Assembly: GCF_027943255.1 (NCBI RefSeq)
Contig: NC_072895.1
Location: forward strand, 24,650,001-24,714,000
Direction: 5' to 3'
Source of the DNA: Anastrepha obliqua
Taxonomy: Eukaryota > Arthropoda > Insecta > Diptera > Tephritidae
Length of the DNA: 64,000 nucleotides
The notes below the pieces were generated by a model, which had not been told where the DNA came from, did not search any database, and worked only from the letters and a program-made list of their open reading frames with translations. A program made the position numbers and the translations under genes. Below, piece after piece: positions 40,250-51,140 of this stretch. How positions within the stretch are numbered: position 1 is the stretch's first letter; each line of letters begins with the position of its first letter.

Positions 40250-40860
40250 GAGAGACATACAAGGGAACTGTAGGGCTGATCAACTTGCAAGAGAAGGTAC
40301 CTCTATGCCAAAAATAAATAATTTTATGGGCTTTTTAAGTTTCTACGCACACTAATCAATTCTGTAAATTAAAGATGGCTTAGTGCCAATATCTGTGAAA
40401 CATGGCCAAGGCTAAATCTACGTCTGTCCAAAAATATTATAAAATTAAGTAGACTTCAAATTAGGACCTTAGTAGCGGCCCTGTCATTACTGTCGCAAAT
40501 CCGTCTGTCATTAAGCAGAAGGGACCCCAGACAGCTGGTTCGACTGATGACGGGCCACTTTCTGTGTGCAAAGCACATGGAAAAGGTAGGCATCTCAGAC
40601 AGTGTACTCCGCCCAGCTTGTAAAGAGAAGGATGAGAAGGCAGACCACTTTCTGTGCGTCAGCCCCGCTCGAATCAAGCTTGAGATCTTTGGCACTGATG
40701 TGTTCAGAAGCGACCACCTTGGCTCCTTGGCATTACAAGATCTACTCAGATTTCTCCGGAGTCGGGTAGATTTAAAGAAAATTAAAAGGGGATAAGAGTG
40801 CAGTACAATGGACTTACTGTACTTGCTAGTTGTCCCGACAAATCAAAAAAAAGGCCCTCC
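40250..40860 (+). pseudogene. RNase H LINE, C-terminal part, poly-A-tailed family
   Basis: GNCRADQLAREGTSMPK (RNase H fourth acidic block, 40268-40318), NICETWPRLNLRLSKNIIKL, LSLSRRDPRQLVRLMTGHFL, CAKHMEKVGISDSVLRPACK EKDEKADHFLCVSPARIKLE IFG, DLLRFLRSRVDLKKIKRG. The 3' UTR has GTACAATGGACTTACTGTAC and ends at GCCCG-type ACAAATCAAAAAAAAGG. The same 3' end occurs at 54991-55100. This resembles the I-clade (RNase H, CxxC...H...C). Confidence 0.82.
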
Positions 40861-40869
40861 AAGACATTT

Positions 40870-41075
40870 TCTCATAGAAAATCGTGCAAGGTGATTAGGC
40901 GTTTACATGCATGATTTCTGTCGTAGTTGCAGGAATGAGGAGCTGGAAACAATTCAAAACCTTTTTTTCACATGCCTGGTGGCCCTAGCCAGAAGCAGCG
41001 ACCGATATTTAAGATCGGCAGCCGGTTCTGCGTTACGTACTAGAATGACTCAGCTTTTTCCCGACTAAAGGCTGC
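40870..41075 (+). pseudogene. RNase H LINE C-terminal knuckle, second family
   Basis: HDFCRSCRNEELETIQNLFF TCLVALARSSDRYLRSAAGS and LRTRMTQLFPD. CRSCRNEELET...LFFTC...LARxR is the terminal knuckle. Neighbouring sequence to about 41112 is the repeat shared with 11222-11292. Confidence 0.65.
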
Positions 41076-41112
41076 CGCCCCAGTAAACTAATCCTGTCTA
41101 GCCCGTACCCCA

Positions 41113-41404
41113 CCCCCATCCTACTCCTTTATGAATATGGAAAATCTATACCCTTTAGGTATCAACAACCTTTTACGTTTGGCCAACGCTCAGGATGGTT
41201 CAATCTGGAAGGGGCCCCAGCCTCTGCGGCTCACAACGGACCTATTTCGTGGTCTAAGTGGCATCGCTGTTCCTATGTGCGAAGCGGCCGTCAAACCTAC
41301 CTATCTAATATGATCTAATCGCCAGCTGAAATCTGCACGATCATTTTACACATTCTTCAAATCTGTCATTGCTTAGACGGCAATGAAGTGCTGTCATTGG
41401 TTGA
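41113..41404. other. Unassigned stretch
   Basis: A 60-codon open frame (41131-41313) has no recognised motif; the end (AAACCTACCTATCTAAT) recalls the CCTA tail of LINEs here. Not called. Confidence 0.3.
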
Positions 41405-42250
41405 CTTTCTTCATTTTTTTTTTCCTTGTTCACTCCTCGCGGGAGCATAGAGCCTACACGGTTCTGTGGTTTTGTTTTTGCACCGTCCCATGAGATGTTG
41501 GCATCTGCTAGTTCGCCCAGCATCGAGCTTCTCCAAGTGTTTTTTGGTCGGCCGCAAATTCTGTTCCCTTGCGGGTTCTAGTCCAGTGCCATTCTCGTGA
41601 TGCTATCTGATGGTTTTTTCAATGTGTGACCTATCCATCGCCACTTTCTGCGTTTGATTTGCCTAAGGGTGGGCTCCTCGTTCGTTCATCTCCACAGTGC
41701 GTCGTTACCGATGGTGTTTGGCCAGAATATTCTGCAGATAATGCCAGCAAACGCTTGTTGATGAAGGATTGTAGCCTCTGTGTGATGATGTTAGAGACCA
41801 ACCATGTTTCGCCACCGTACAACAATAGGGACTTCACGCATGAGCTGAATATTCGTAGTTTAGAGCGCCTTGAGATTTGTGAACTTCTCCATTCTGTATG
41901 CATTCGCCCAAATGCCGCCCTTGCTTTATTTAGTCTGCGGTTGACATCTTCATCTGCTCCGCCTTCTACTGTGATAGTGCAGCCAAGGTAGCAGAAGCTT
42001 TCGACAAATTCCACCGGACACTCGTCAATCACTATAGATCTGACTTTATTGTGGTTGATTCTCCTAGCCTTTGTCTTGACGCTGTTGACCTCCAGTCCGA
42101 CAGTGCGTGCCAGCGCGACAAGTTTGTCCGCTTTCCCTGGCATGTCAAAGAGTTTGTGAGAGAGGAGGCAGATGTCATCGGCGAAGTCCAGGCCCTCAAG
42201 ATGTCTGGTGAAACTCCAAATGATGCCGTGCAGGGTTAGTTGGCTCATGA
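41405..42250 (-). pseudogene. RTE-like LINE reverse transcriptase relic (family a)
   Basis: A 205-codon open frame from 42248: SQLTLHGIIWSFTRHLEGLD, FADDICLLSHKLFDMPGKAD (FADD catalytic pair intact), KTKARRINHNKVRSIVIDEC, VEFVESFCYLGCTITVEGGA, DEDVNRRLNKARAAFGRMHT, EWRSSQISRRSKLRIFSSCV and SLLLYGGETWLVSNIITQRL. It continues frameshifted to ALCSREE at about 41445 and an A-rich tail. RT blocks before FADD are missing, so it is 5' truncated; the open part is the best preserved of this family. Confidence 0.9.
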
Positions 42251-43594
42251 TGTCATCAAGGAAGACCTCGTCCGACTTTCTTCGCGTATCACTAACACAT
42301 TCTTAGTTTTTTCGTAAACAAACCGATTCATAACTCCTGCTACGTTAGCCCATCTGCTGATTCTGTCAAATTCGCTGAGAGCCGGCTAACGGTCTGACAT
42401 TGGCCACATCATTGGCCAAATCTTTTCACCACGAATAAGATATCTGCACACTCTGCTCGCACAATATTATGAAATACAGAACGCTTTATAAAAAATCGTA
42501 TCTGCATCAAATAAGCTGTGATGTATGTAGGCAATGTGAATTTCAAGGCTCTATTAGGATCTAAACAAAATTGGGTTCATGTATGTATGTTTGTATGTAT
42601 TTGATGGAACCTTGGAACGTGATATCCTTCCTTTTCATTCCTTGCACGTGTATGTGTATGTATGCATGCATGAAAACCTATAAATATAAATATATTAGAA
42701 ATGCAAACTTCATGAATTGTGGACACATTAACTTAAACACACAAGAATTTTGTCACTGTATCAGCGATTTATTTACACGATAAATCTTCGCAAAGATTTC
42801 GTAAATAAAGTCAGGACTAAATCAGTTGCGGTCGGCAGGGAGAAACCAGACTAAAGTGAAATTAAAAAGAAGAAAAAAATTGTTATTTGATAAAAGCGCC
42901 AAGGACGTGCCGAAGATTTATGGCCATCAAGTTAATTACATTCAGTTGCTTTGTTGCGCCGCAGATTTTGATTCAGAAGCGCTCAGTGGCTAAAGAGGTG
43001 CTCAAGTGGCGCTGACAAATCGCATTTTGTCACTGAGTAGCTGCTTATTCGTGCCACATCCTCCACCACACGACCTTTATGTTTGCTTTCTCACCCATTC
43101 ACACCGTCGCTTGCGGCCACTTAAGCGCGCCAATAAGACGCTAAAGAATCTTAGCCAACCAGCTCGTAATATAAGCTAAATATTGCAATGCTTGCAGTAG
43201 TGGGGGAAAAACAACACTTGCGTTGATAACATTCACTCTGGCGGAAAATACCGGCGAATTACTTGGTAGGTTAAAGTTTTAAAATAGTAAAAAACCTCAT
43301 ATTTTGAAGAAAAAGCGCAAGCAAATCTTTAAAAAATATGTAAAAAAACCAGTAAATAAAATAAACAACTTAAAATGTAATATAATTTATTTGGGACACT
43401 TCGCGGCCCACTCAATATCCCACTAGTCAACAACTGTATTCATTAACCCCTTGACGTAAGCCTTAAAACTTCCGGATACTGCTAGTGTTCCGCAGGCAAA
43501 AGTTTTTGCGATCCTGCAAGCATGCAAAATGCTTAGGGAACGTTGAAGCGAGGAAGGTATTAGATTCTTTATGAGGTTTGCACTTCGACCTCAT
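42251..43594. other. Spacer; one Tc1-like end fragment
   Basis: CTGCATCAAATAAGCTGTGA at 42506-42525 equals the right outer end of the Tc1-like element at 25472-27796 and marks a solo relic. Otherwise microsatellites and unassigned sequence. Confidence 0.45.
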
Positions 43595-44425
43595 GGTTTT
43601 TTGGCCAAGGGAGAGATATGAACATTGTTTCCGATAGTCAAGGCGCGATTAAGGCTCTGACGAGACCATTGTACAGTCCAAACTGGCCAACTCCTGTAAG
43701 GAGAAACCAAATCACTTTGGTGTGCAAGTAATCTGGTCTTTGATCTCGATTCTAAAACGTCGAAACATAGAGGTAAATGAAATTGCTGATGAACTTGCCG
43801 GTAAGGCGTTGACAATTGGTTCCAGACATCTTGTACCCGGTCATCGGCATTCTTCCGACCGTTGTTAAATGGGAATCGCACAATAGAAAAATCTGAAAAT
43901 CACAGAGCAGATGGAGCTCCATTTCTTCGGGTGCAACAAATGACGTGTAGATGAAAATTACGACTGAAGCTTCGTGGATATTTTTGCGGGCTTTGCATGG
44001 GGCTCGAATTTCGAAAACCCTTTGGCCCTAGACCAATAACAGCAGTGCTCAAAAAGTCGTGGGAGCTCCACACCATTCAATTTACAAACCCGTAGCTGTG
44101 TTTACCGGTCATTGGATGAGCGACACACGGGCCATTTAACAGCCGTTGATGAAGCTGTAGGAATCTTGCAGAGAAGCACTTTCTCTGTACTTATAAATGT
44201 CCGGGCTTGACAGCTAGACGATTAAGGTGTCGCTGAAAGGTGCTCTTTTCTTTGACAGCCTGGAGCAGTGCGCCAACCTAAATTCCATCAATCTTCTCCA
44301 TTACATCAAAGCTGTGGTTGGCTATAGACATCTGCCTGGTGGAGGTCTCTTAATGGTATCAAAACGGCGTTTTAGTGCTACTTGAGGAGTGCCAGAGTGG
44401 TACTTCAACCATTTCACCTACCATT
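43595..44425 (+). pseudogene. RNase H LINE, RNase H to 3' end
   Basis: MNIVSDSQGAIKAL (SDSQ acidic block), NPCKEKPNHFGVQVIWSL-like, VNEIADELAGKAL, then GILQRSTFSL, GALFFDSLEQCANLNSINLL and HYIKAVV. The same order occurs at 57990-58735. The 3' UTR (TCAAAACGGCGTTTTAGTGC) runs to ACCATTTCACCTACCATTTG near 44425, a CCTA-type tail. Many frameshifts. Confidence 0.8.
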
Positions 44426-44823
44426 TGGCGCTCAGGGTTTTTTCACAAAAATGTCACGAAAATCATCAGATTTTTTTATTTTGCATTTAAAAAGTTTATA
44501 TTGTTTAAAACTAAAAATAATTAAAAAGTTTTCATATTTCAGTATTACGTATATAAAATATTATATAAATAAAATAAGAAATAAAAATGAAAAGAATATC
44601 CGCCTGCTAATTTTTCTAAGTTAAAGTCCTCAATTTCGCTGTAAGGCTTCTTTAAAATCAAAATAAATAGAAGTTCATATATCAGACGTAATTGAATAAA
44701 AATGGATTATTCATAGATTTTAAATCTCTTAATCATCACTTAAAAATTTTTATAATATAAAAAATATTATATAAGAAGGAAAACCATATCCAGAAGCTGA
44801 TACCAATGGCAAGTAGCAGCAGT
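44426..44823. other. AT-rich spacer
   Basis: No motif recognised. Confidence 0.4.
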
Positions 44824-45302
44824 CGTTCCCACGACAGCTGGTGCTAAGTTAACGGAACGACCCGAATTTATATCCGGATACGGACTGTCACTTCAGTAGC
44901 ATGCCCTGTACTTCGTGGTGAAAAGATTTTTAGAGGTGTCCTGTGTAGCAGGCCGTTACTCGGCTCTAAGCGAATTTCACGGAATCGCCTGATGGGCCGA
45001 TGTCACTTGGGTCACGAAGTGGCTGTGTTTATGATTGTGTTGGTGATATACGAAAACAATCAACCAATGACAGCACTTCGTTGCTATCTCAACAACGACT
45101 GATTGGTCGAGTGTGTGAATATATGTGAAGTGATCGTGTGAATTCGGCTGTTGAATCTCCCAAGTGCCGTGGCAGCCAAAGTTCCCTCACAATTTTTTGT
45201 ATTCACCATAGTTATGTTAAATAGCCTATCTGGTAATCGATCATCCTGACCTGTGGACTTGTGTGGAGAACGTTTATGGTGCTACAACAATAACAACAAC
45301 GT
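44824..45302 (+). repeat. SINE-B copy interrupted or followed by second fragment
   Basis: 44824-44925 carries the SINE-B start and middle. 45250-45302 carries the hairpin-like CCTGTGGACTTGTGTGGAG and the GGTGCTACAACAATAACAAC tail. The 320 bp between is unassigned. Because CCCTGTACTTCGTGG-like sequence occurs on both sides, either an insertion duplicated the site or two SINE-B pieces are present. Confidence 0.6.
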
Positions 45303-45370
45303 AACAGTATTTGAAAAATGCTCTTCAGGCCGCCGGTTACTCATTAGGAAAAAGATTAAATCTTAATATG

Positions 45371-46315
45371 TAGGGGAGAATGGGGAGTTGTGAGACGGGT
45401 TTTGTTTTTGGACCCGTATTACTCAAAATCTTAATATTCTGCATATGTCAACGATGGAATCTTTAGTCAATGAATACTGGAAGCTATTGGTGTGACCTAT
45501 TTAACAAAACTACAATTTTCCTTAAAATTTAAATTGTATAAAATAATATAAAATATAATACAAAATATAAAAATGTGGGGAGTTGTGAGACACCATGGTT
45601 TAAATCAATAAAAATGACTTATTTTAGTTGTTAGTTCTTTATTAAGATGAAAAATAAAAAAGGTAAGACAATTGTTATAAAAAAGTGTATAAAAAATGCA
45701 ATGCCATCAATCTGATGATTCGCAGTGAGAACATGTATAATAACCAGTTCGTAAATTGGCACACTTTAGGTGCACAGCTCGATCGCATACATTGCAATGA
45801 ATGGAATCTACGAAAAAGCGGAAAAACAATAAAAACTCAAATTTAACCAAAAATTTCATCATATATATACAAACAATGCATGAATATTGGGAGGTACTTA
45901 TGAAAGATGCGTTAAAACGTCGAAAAAAATGATTTCTTACAACTCCCCAAATCGTTTTTTTATAAATGGCCGCGTAGTCATAAACACATCGAACGTTCAT
46001 GCCCAAGCGAATGTGTAAATTCAAAGCTAATAGGACAATTAATAATTTGTATATATTAACATTTGCAATTTGCTTCAACAACTGATCGAATGTATCGCAA
46101 AACAAATGATGAAAAAAACTTACCGAGAAATTCCAAAACACAGTAACTGGAGAGACGCGTCGAATGCGTGAAAATATGACCAATGCTAGCTGAAAAGTGA
46201 GATCGCATCGAGAACACTTGTTGACACTTAAAATCGAATGTAAACAAATGAATAATGCCGAAAGGTAACAATGTCTCACAACTCCCTGTGTCTCACAACT
46301 CCCCATTTTCCCCTA
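45371..46315 (-). mobile_element. pogo-like TIR element with repeated subterminal motifs
   Basis: Ends GGGGAGAATGGGGAGTTGTG (left) and, reversed, GGGGAAAATGGGGAGTTGTG, each followed by AGAC and flanked by TA. The motif GGGGAGTTGTGAGAC recurs inside at 45575, and a reversed GGGAGTTGTGAGACA copy sits next to the right TIR. A minus-strand zinc-finger exon lies at 45707-45810. 945 bp is too short for a complete transposase, so this is a deletion derivative. Assignment to pogo/Tigger rests on TA flanks, TIR style and the C-terminal finger, and is inference. Confidence 0.75.
45707..45810 (-). pseudogene. Terminal exon encoding PHD-like zinc finger
   Basis: The minus-strand reading ends DSIHCNVCDRAVHLKCANLR TGYYTCSHCESSD-stop. 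Spacing C-x2-C-x4-H-x2-C-x11-C-x2-C is the second half of a PHD-type finger, as seen at the C-terminus of some insect pogo/Tigger-like transposases. It is preceded by a pyrimidine-rich tract and TAG at 45808-45810, a good splice acceptor. The 199-codon open frame that extends upstream to 46306 has no recognisable domain and begins within the TIR, so I treat only the last exon as a protein relic. Confidence 0.55.
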
Positions 46316-46364
46316 CTTAAATAATATAGGATATACAAAAACAAAATTGCAATGCGTTTCTATG

Positions 46365-47745
46365 ATTTTTTTTAATTATTTTTTATTATTGTAATTTTTT
46401 TTTTAATTTGTTTTTTTTGTTTGTAAAGTTTTTTTTTTATTTTTTTATTTTTGCCAATTTTTTTATAATTTTTAATTTTTTAATTAGTTGTTTTAGTAAT
46501 TTTTTTGTTTATTTTTTTCTGGTAAATTTTTTTTTTAGTCTTTTTTATATTTTAATGAGTTTTTTTCATAATTTTTTATTTTTGTCAATCTTTTTTTAAT
46601 TATATTTTTGTATATTTTTTTTTAATAAATTTTTATTTTTGTCAATTTTTTTATATTATTTAATTAGTTAATTTTGTCAATTTTTTTATAATTTTTAATT
46701 TTTTAATTAGTGTTTTTAGTAAATTTTTGGTTTATTTTTGTCAATCTTTTTTTTAATTTTTATTTTTGTAAATTTTTTTAAATTATTGTTTTTTATTTTT
46801 GTTAATCTTTTTTTTAATTTTTGTTTTTGTAAATTTTTTTAAATTATTGTTTTTTATTTTTGTCCATTTTTTAATAATTTTTAATTTTTTAATTAGTTTT
46901 TTTAGTAATTTTTTTGTTTATTTTTTCTGGTAATTTGTTTTTAGTCTTTTTTATATTTTCATAAGTTTTTTTTCATTATTTTTTATTTTTGTCAATCTTT
47001 TTTTTATTTTTGTTTTTTGTCAATTTTTTTAAATAATTTTGTATTTTTGTCAATTTTTTTATAATTTTTAATTTTTTAATTAGTGTTTTTAGTCATTTTT
47101 TTGTTTATTTTTTTCTGGTAAATTTTTTTTTAGTCTTTTTTATATTGTAATGATTTTTTTTCATTATTTTTTATTTCTGTCAATCTTTTTTTAATTTTTT
47201 TTTGTAAATTTTTTTTAATAATTTTTTAATTTTGTCAATTTTTTTATATAATTATTTTAATTTTTTAATTAGTTTTTTTAGTCATTTTTTTTGTTTATTT
47301 TTTTCTGGTAAATTTTTTTTAGTCCTTTTTTTATATTTTAATGAGTTTTTTTTTCATTATTTTTTATTTTTGTCAATCTTTTTTTAATTTTTTTTTGTAA
47401 ATTTTTTTTAATAATATTTTATTGTTGTCAATTTTTTTATATTTTTTCATTTTTTTCATAATTTTTTATTTTTGTCACTCTTTTTTTAAATTTTTGTTTT
47501 GTAGATTTTGTTTTAATATTTTTTTTATTTTTGTAAATTTTTTTATAATTTTTAATTAGTGTATATATTAATAAGTTTTTTTCATTATTTTTTATTTTTG
47601 TCAATCTTTTTTTTTTAATTTTTGGTTTTGTCAATTTTTTTAAAATAACTTTTTATGTTTGTAAATTTTTTTTTATTTTTTTTTTTTAATTTTTTTTTTT
47701 TCGTTTTAACAAATTTGTTTCAATTTTAACATTTTTGCCAATACC
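46365..47745. repeat. T-rich degenerate tandem array, 1.4 kb
   Basis: Almost only T with scattered A and few G/C on this strand. Longer phrases recur: TTTATTTTTTTCTGGTAAAT then TTTTTTAGTCTTTTTTATAT at about 46505, 46915, 47100 and 47295, and TTTTTATTTTTGTCAATC many times. This is a higher-order array of T-rich units, not simple poly-T. No coding value. Confidence 0.9.
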
Positions 47746-49090
47746 TCCCTCAGTTGTAAAGCTATTCTGCCAAAATTTTGCTCAAGACTGTGTTTATTGC
47801 AACCTCAGTTTTTTCTGAAAATCATTAAGATCGAGTCACTTTAACAACTCGTGCACTGTGAAAATTTAGTAGGTTTCTACAACTGATTTCGAAATAACTA
47901 GTCCTTGTTGATCACTCGGCTGCGTCAATAAACCGACTCATTCTAGAGTAGCTGCGTCTTCGGAGGAAGCGCACGTTTTTGAGTCCATACAAATTTATGA
48001 CAGTAACAACAATAAACCGATGAAAATAAAAGCTTACAACGCAAAGGTGGGAAATGGCGGATTATACAATAAAATTACATAACAAAATTTAGTGCCTTGT
48101 AATTCCTCCAATTCCACGTAACGCACACAACGGAAGTCCTTAAAGTGTGTCATACGGAAGCAATGCAGCGCAGGAATACGACAGGACTTAAATTGTCAAT
48201 GCGATAGATTACATATCATACATACATGGACACATAATTTTGTATGGCCCTACACCTTTAAGTGTTTGTGGTCAAAGTGAAATACATACATACACACATA
48301 ATCTGTACTCAAGTGGCAAGTGGCAAGTGAAATGGCGTACAGCAAAATATGGTGAGAATGTGGGTGGCACACGGAAAGCTAAAGAAAAGAAAAATGAACA
48401 GCTCATTGGCACGTCTCGCTGGTGCGAGGAAAATGAAATATTATGGTGACCATGATGACATGATGATTTACACACACACACACATGCACACGATTTGCAC
48501 ATTACAAAATTTCTAATTTAAATTTCTAAAACTTACGTCATAGCCAAGTTCAAAGAGTCGGTCACTTACGAGGGTGGAACCATAAGTCTTCGAAATATTT
48601 TGAGATGTTCGTAGTGCCAAATCAAATTCAACACTTTGTTTGTCAGAAAAAGCATCAATTTAAGGAGACGTACGGTGGGGTTTCTTTACACATTTTATTC
48701 AAAAATGGATACAGAATCCAAGTTTTTCCGAATTTTAATATTTTTTTTTTAATGCTCGTAAATAAGGATGAAAGAGATTGTCTAGGTGCGAATTTTAATT
48801 TTTTTTTATATTTTTATTATTATTATTATTTATAGGGGATATATACAATATTTGTATTATATCAAAACACACCCTTGAATAGTGGTATTTTTTAGGAAAA
48901 ATTCAGAAAAACCCAAAAAAAATTTATGTATTCAAATTCGGTTTAGCAATTTTTTAATACAGTTATAATCAACGGTAAATACATCCCGTCAAGTACACAA
49001 AATTCCAACTCCGCTTAAAAGGTGAAATAATCCCCTAACTACCTAAAAACATTTTTTTTTTTCAAGGACAAACCTAGAAAATTCATCAGA
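47746..49090. other. Spacer without recognisable gene
   Basis: AAGTGGCAAGTGGCAAGTG at 48310-48330 is a short tandem; (CA)n at 48471-48483. No family recognised. Confidence 0.45.
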
Positions 49091-49109
49091 ACATTTTAAA
49101 AAAATTGAT

Positions 49110-49800
49110 ATATACGTTTTTGGGGCTGCTGAGTCGGGATTCGTTGTAAGTTTATCCTTGCGGGATCAAAGTGAAGGTCAGTTCAAGGTCAAACATGGGA
49201 TATTTTCCGAAAAACAAAAAAAAAACATTGATATCAATGTTTTTGGGGCTGCTGAGTCACGATTCGTTGTTAGTTTGTCCTTGTGGGGTCAAAGTAAAGG
49301 TCATTTCAAGGTCAAACATAGAATATTTTCCGGAAAAATTAAAAACTAAAATTGATACAAATGATTTTGGCGCTGCTGAGTCCGAATTCGTTGTCAGTTT
49401 GTCGTTGAGGGGTCAAATTAAAGGTCAGTTCAAGGTCAAACACAGAATATTTTCCGGAAAAATAAAAACAAAAATTGATATTAATGTTTTTCGGGCTGCT
49501 GAGTCCGGATTCATTGTTAGTTTATCCTTGCGGGATCAAACTGAAGGTCAGTTCAATGTCAAGTACGGAATATTCACCGGAAAAAAGTTTATATATACGC
49601 TTTTGGGGCCGCTGAATCCGAATTCGTTATCCATTTGACCTTGCGGAGTTAAATTGAAGGTCAGTTCAAGGCCAAACATGGATTATTCACAGGAAAAAAA
49701 AAATTGATTGTAACGTTTTTGGGGCTACCGAGTCCTAATTCGTAATCTATTTATCCTTGCGGGTTCAAATTCAAGGTCAGTTCAATGTCACACACAAAAT
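49110..49800 (+). repeat. Tandem array, six ~120-bp units, partly open in one frame
   Basis: Units start near 49121, 49244, 49366, 49490, 49602 and 49720, each with a GGGGCTGCTGAGTC-like start, GTCCTTGCGGG middle, AAGGTCAGTTCAAGGTCAAA and ATATTTTCCGGAAAAA end. Three and more units stay open together (49171-49638) and translate to FGAAESEFVVSLSLRGQ, then KGQFKVKHRIFSGKIKTK IDINVF, repeated. Period close to 3 x 40 keeps phase in the central units. Whether this codes for anything is unknown. Confidence 0.9.
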
Positions 49801-49985
49801 ATTCGCGACACAAGCTAATTTTTTAACTTTTCAAACAAATAGTTTTGCTGTGACAGCCATTTGAAGCAAACACCTACGCGTATTTTTTGTAAAAACCTAT
49901 AAAAATGAATTTCTTGTGCTCAATCAACACTACTTTTGCGTGAGAAAAAAATTATGACGCACATCAACTGAAAGCTTAAAGAGCT

Positions 49986-50066
49986 CGTTCCCATGACAGT
50001 TGGTTCTACCTAACCGGAACGATCCGGATTTATAGCCGGCCAAAGACTGTAACATCAGCATAATGG
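49986..50066 (+). repeat. SINE-B 5' part
   Basis: CGTTCCCATGACAGTTGGTT, GGAACGATCCGGATTTATAG, AAGACTGTAACATCAGCATA. The hairpin and CAA tail are missing. Confidence 0.85.
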
Positions 50067-51137
50067 TGGAGATAAAGTTATCAACAAAAAAATACCTATT
50101 TTCAGGTCCTCGGAAGTTCGAATTATTTGGGGAGCATCAAAAAGCTTAAGAAACATTGAAAGAACTTAACTTAAAAATAAATAATTCTTTTGTTGCTAAA
50201 TCAAGCCTTCCTTATTTCAATTTTCAGCGGCTGACTGAACCAACCTCGTGCTAGAAGTTAGCCCCCCACTGCGCCCACCGCTAGTCCACAGCATGGTGCG
50301 GTGCAGTGTTCTTCCTCTTTTCAGCTTTATTGGCCGTTTGTAAGTGACCCACGGTGCATCTCGCACGTCGCACCAAAACACATAAAGTCGGCAAAATGGC
50401 AAAGACCATAGCGTCCGCACCAGTGCATAAGAAAAATGTACAGGCCTTCAAATATACGTACATATATATTTAATACACACACAAATATATGTATACTTTG
50501 GGTATACTTTGTATGCTTGTGCCAACCAACCTTCCATCTCAGTGTGGGGTCGGAATATTGAAAAATCAAATTAGAATGCGCGAAAATTGAATTAGCCACA
50601 TGTGCGGCTCGTTTGGGCGGCCCGACTAGTTAACCAGCGGAGCTAAGTTGTTTTGACGCCTGGCTGACGTAATTGCCACCTTAGCACTTCCACCCGCTGC
50701 CGCCAGCGAATGGGTTTGCTTGTGCTCTGTAATCATCATTTTTCAAATGTCAAATGTGTGATTTTTAGCAATTCGCGGTGCTAATTTCCAGACATTTGCA
50801 ATTGAAATGTGTGAAAAGAAAAATTATGAGTATGAATATGGACCGTGAAGGGAACTTGAAAAAACTTAGTAGAATAATAAATTACTATGTATGTATAATA
50901 AAATTGAGTGAATAACTCAATTAGAAATTCCGGAGCGTGCTGAATATACTGGACTGAATGAATGCATGGGATTATATGAAAAATTACACGCAAAAAAAAA
51001 AAAAAACAAATTATAAAATGTACAATGTAGACTCGGTTCGCTTGTGCGTTTATGGATGGGCAGTTTAGGTCTAAACTTGAAAGGGTGGAATATGCCTTAC
51101 CATTCCCAATGCACGCGACATTTGGAAATCGCTTTCA
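50067..51137. other. Spacer without recognisable gene
   Basis: No transposon landmark; may be unique host DNA. Poly-A run at 50990-51006. Confidence 0.4.
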
Positions 51138-51140
51138 TAA

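Noticed and set aside
45707..46306. A 199-codon minus-strand gene
   Set aside because: It starts in the TIR and has no domain except the last ~35 residues, which follow a splice acceptor; I kept only that exon.
46408..47634. Open frames in the T-rich block
   Set aside because: Phe/Leu/Ile or Lys/Asn/Ile only, produced by base composition.
49110..49800. CRISPR array
   Set aside because: The repeats are contiguous ~120-bp units without spacers, in a eukaryotic transposon-rich context.
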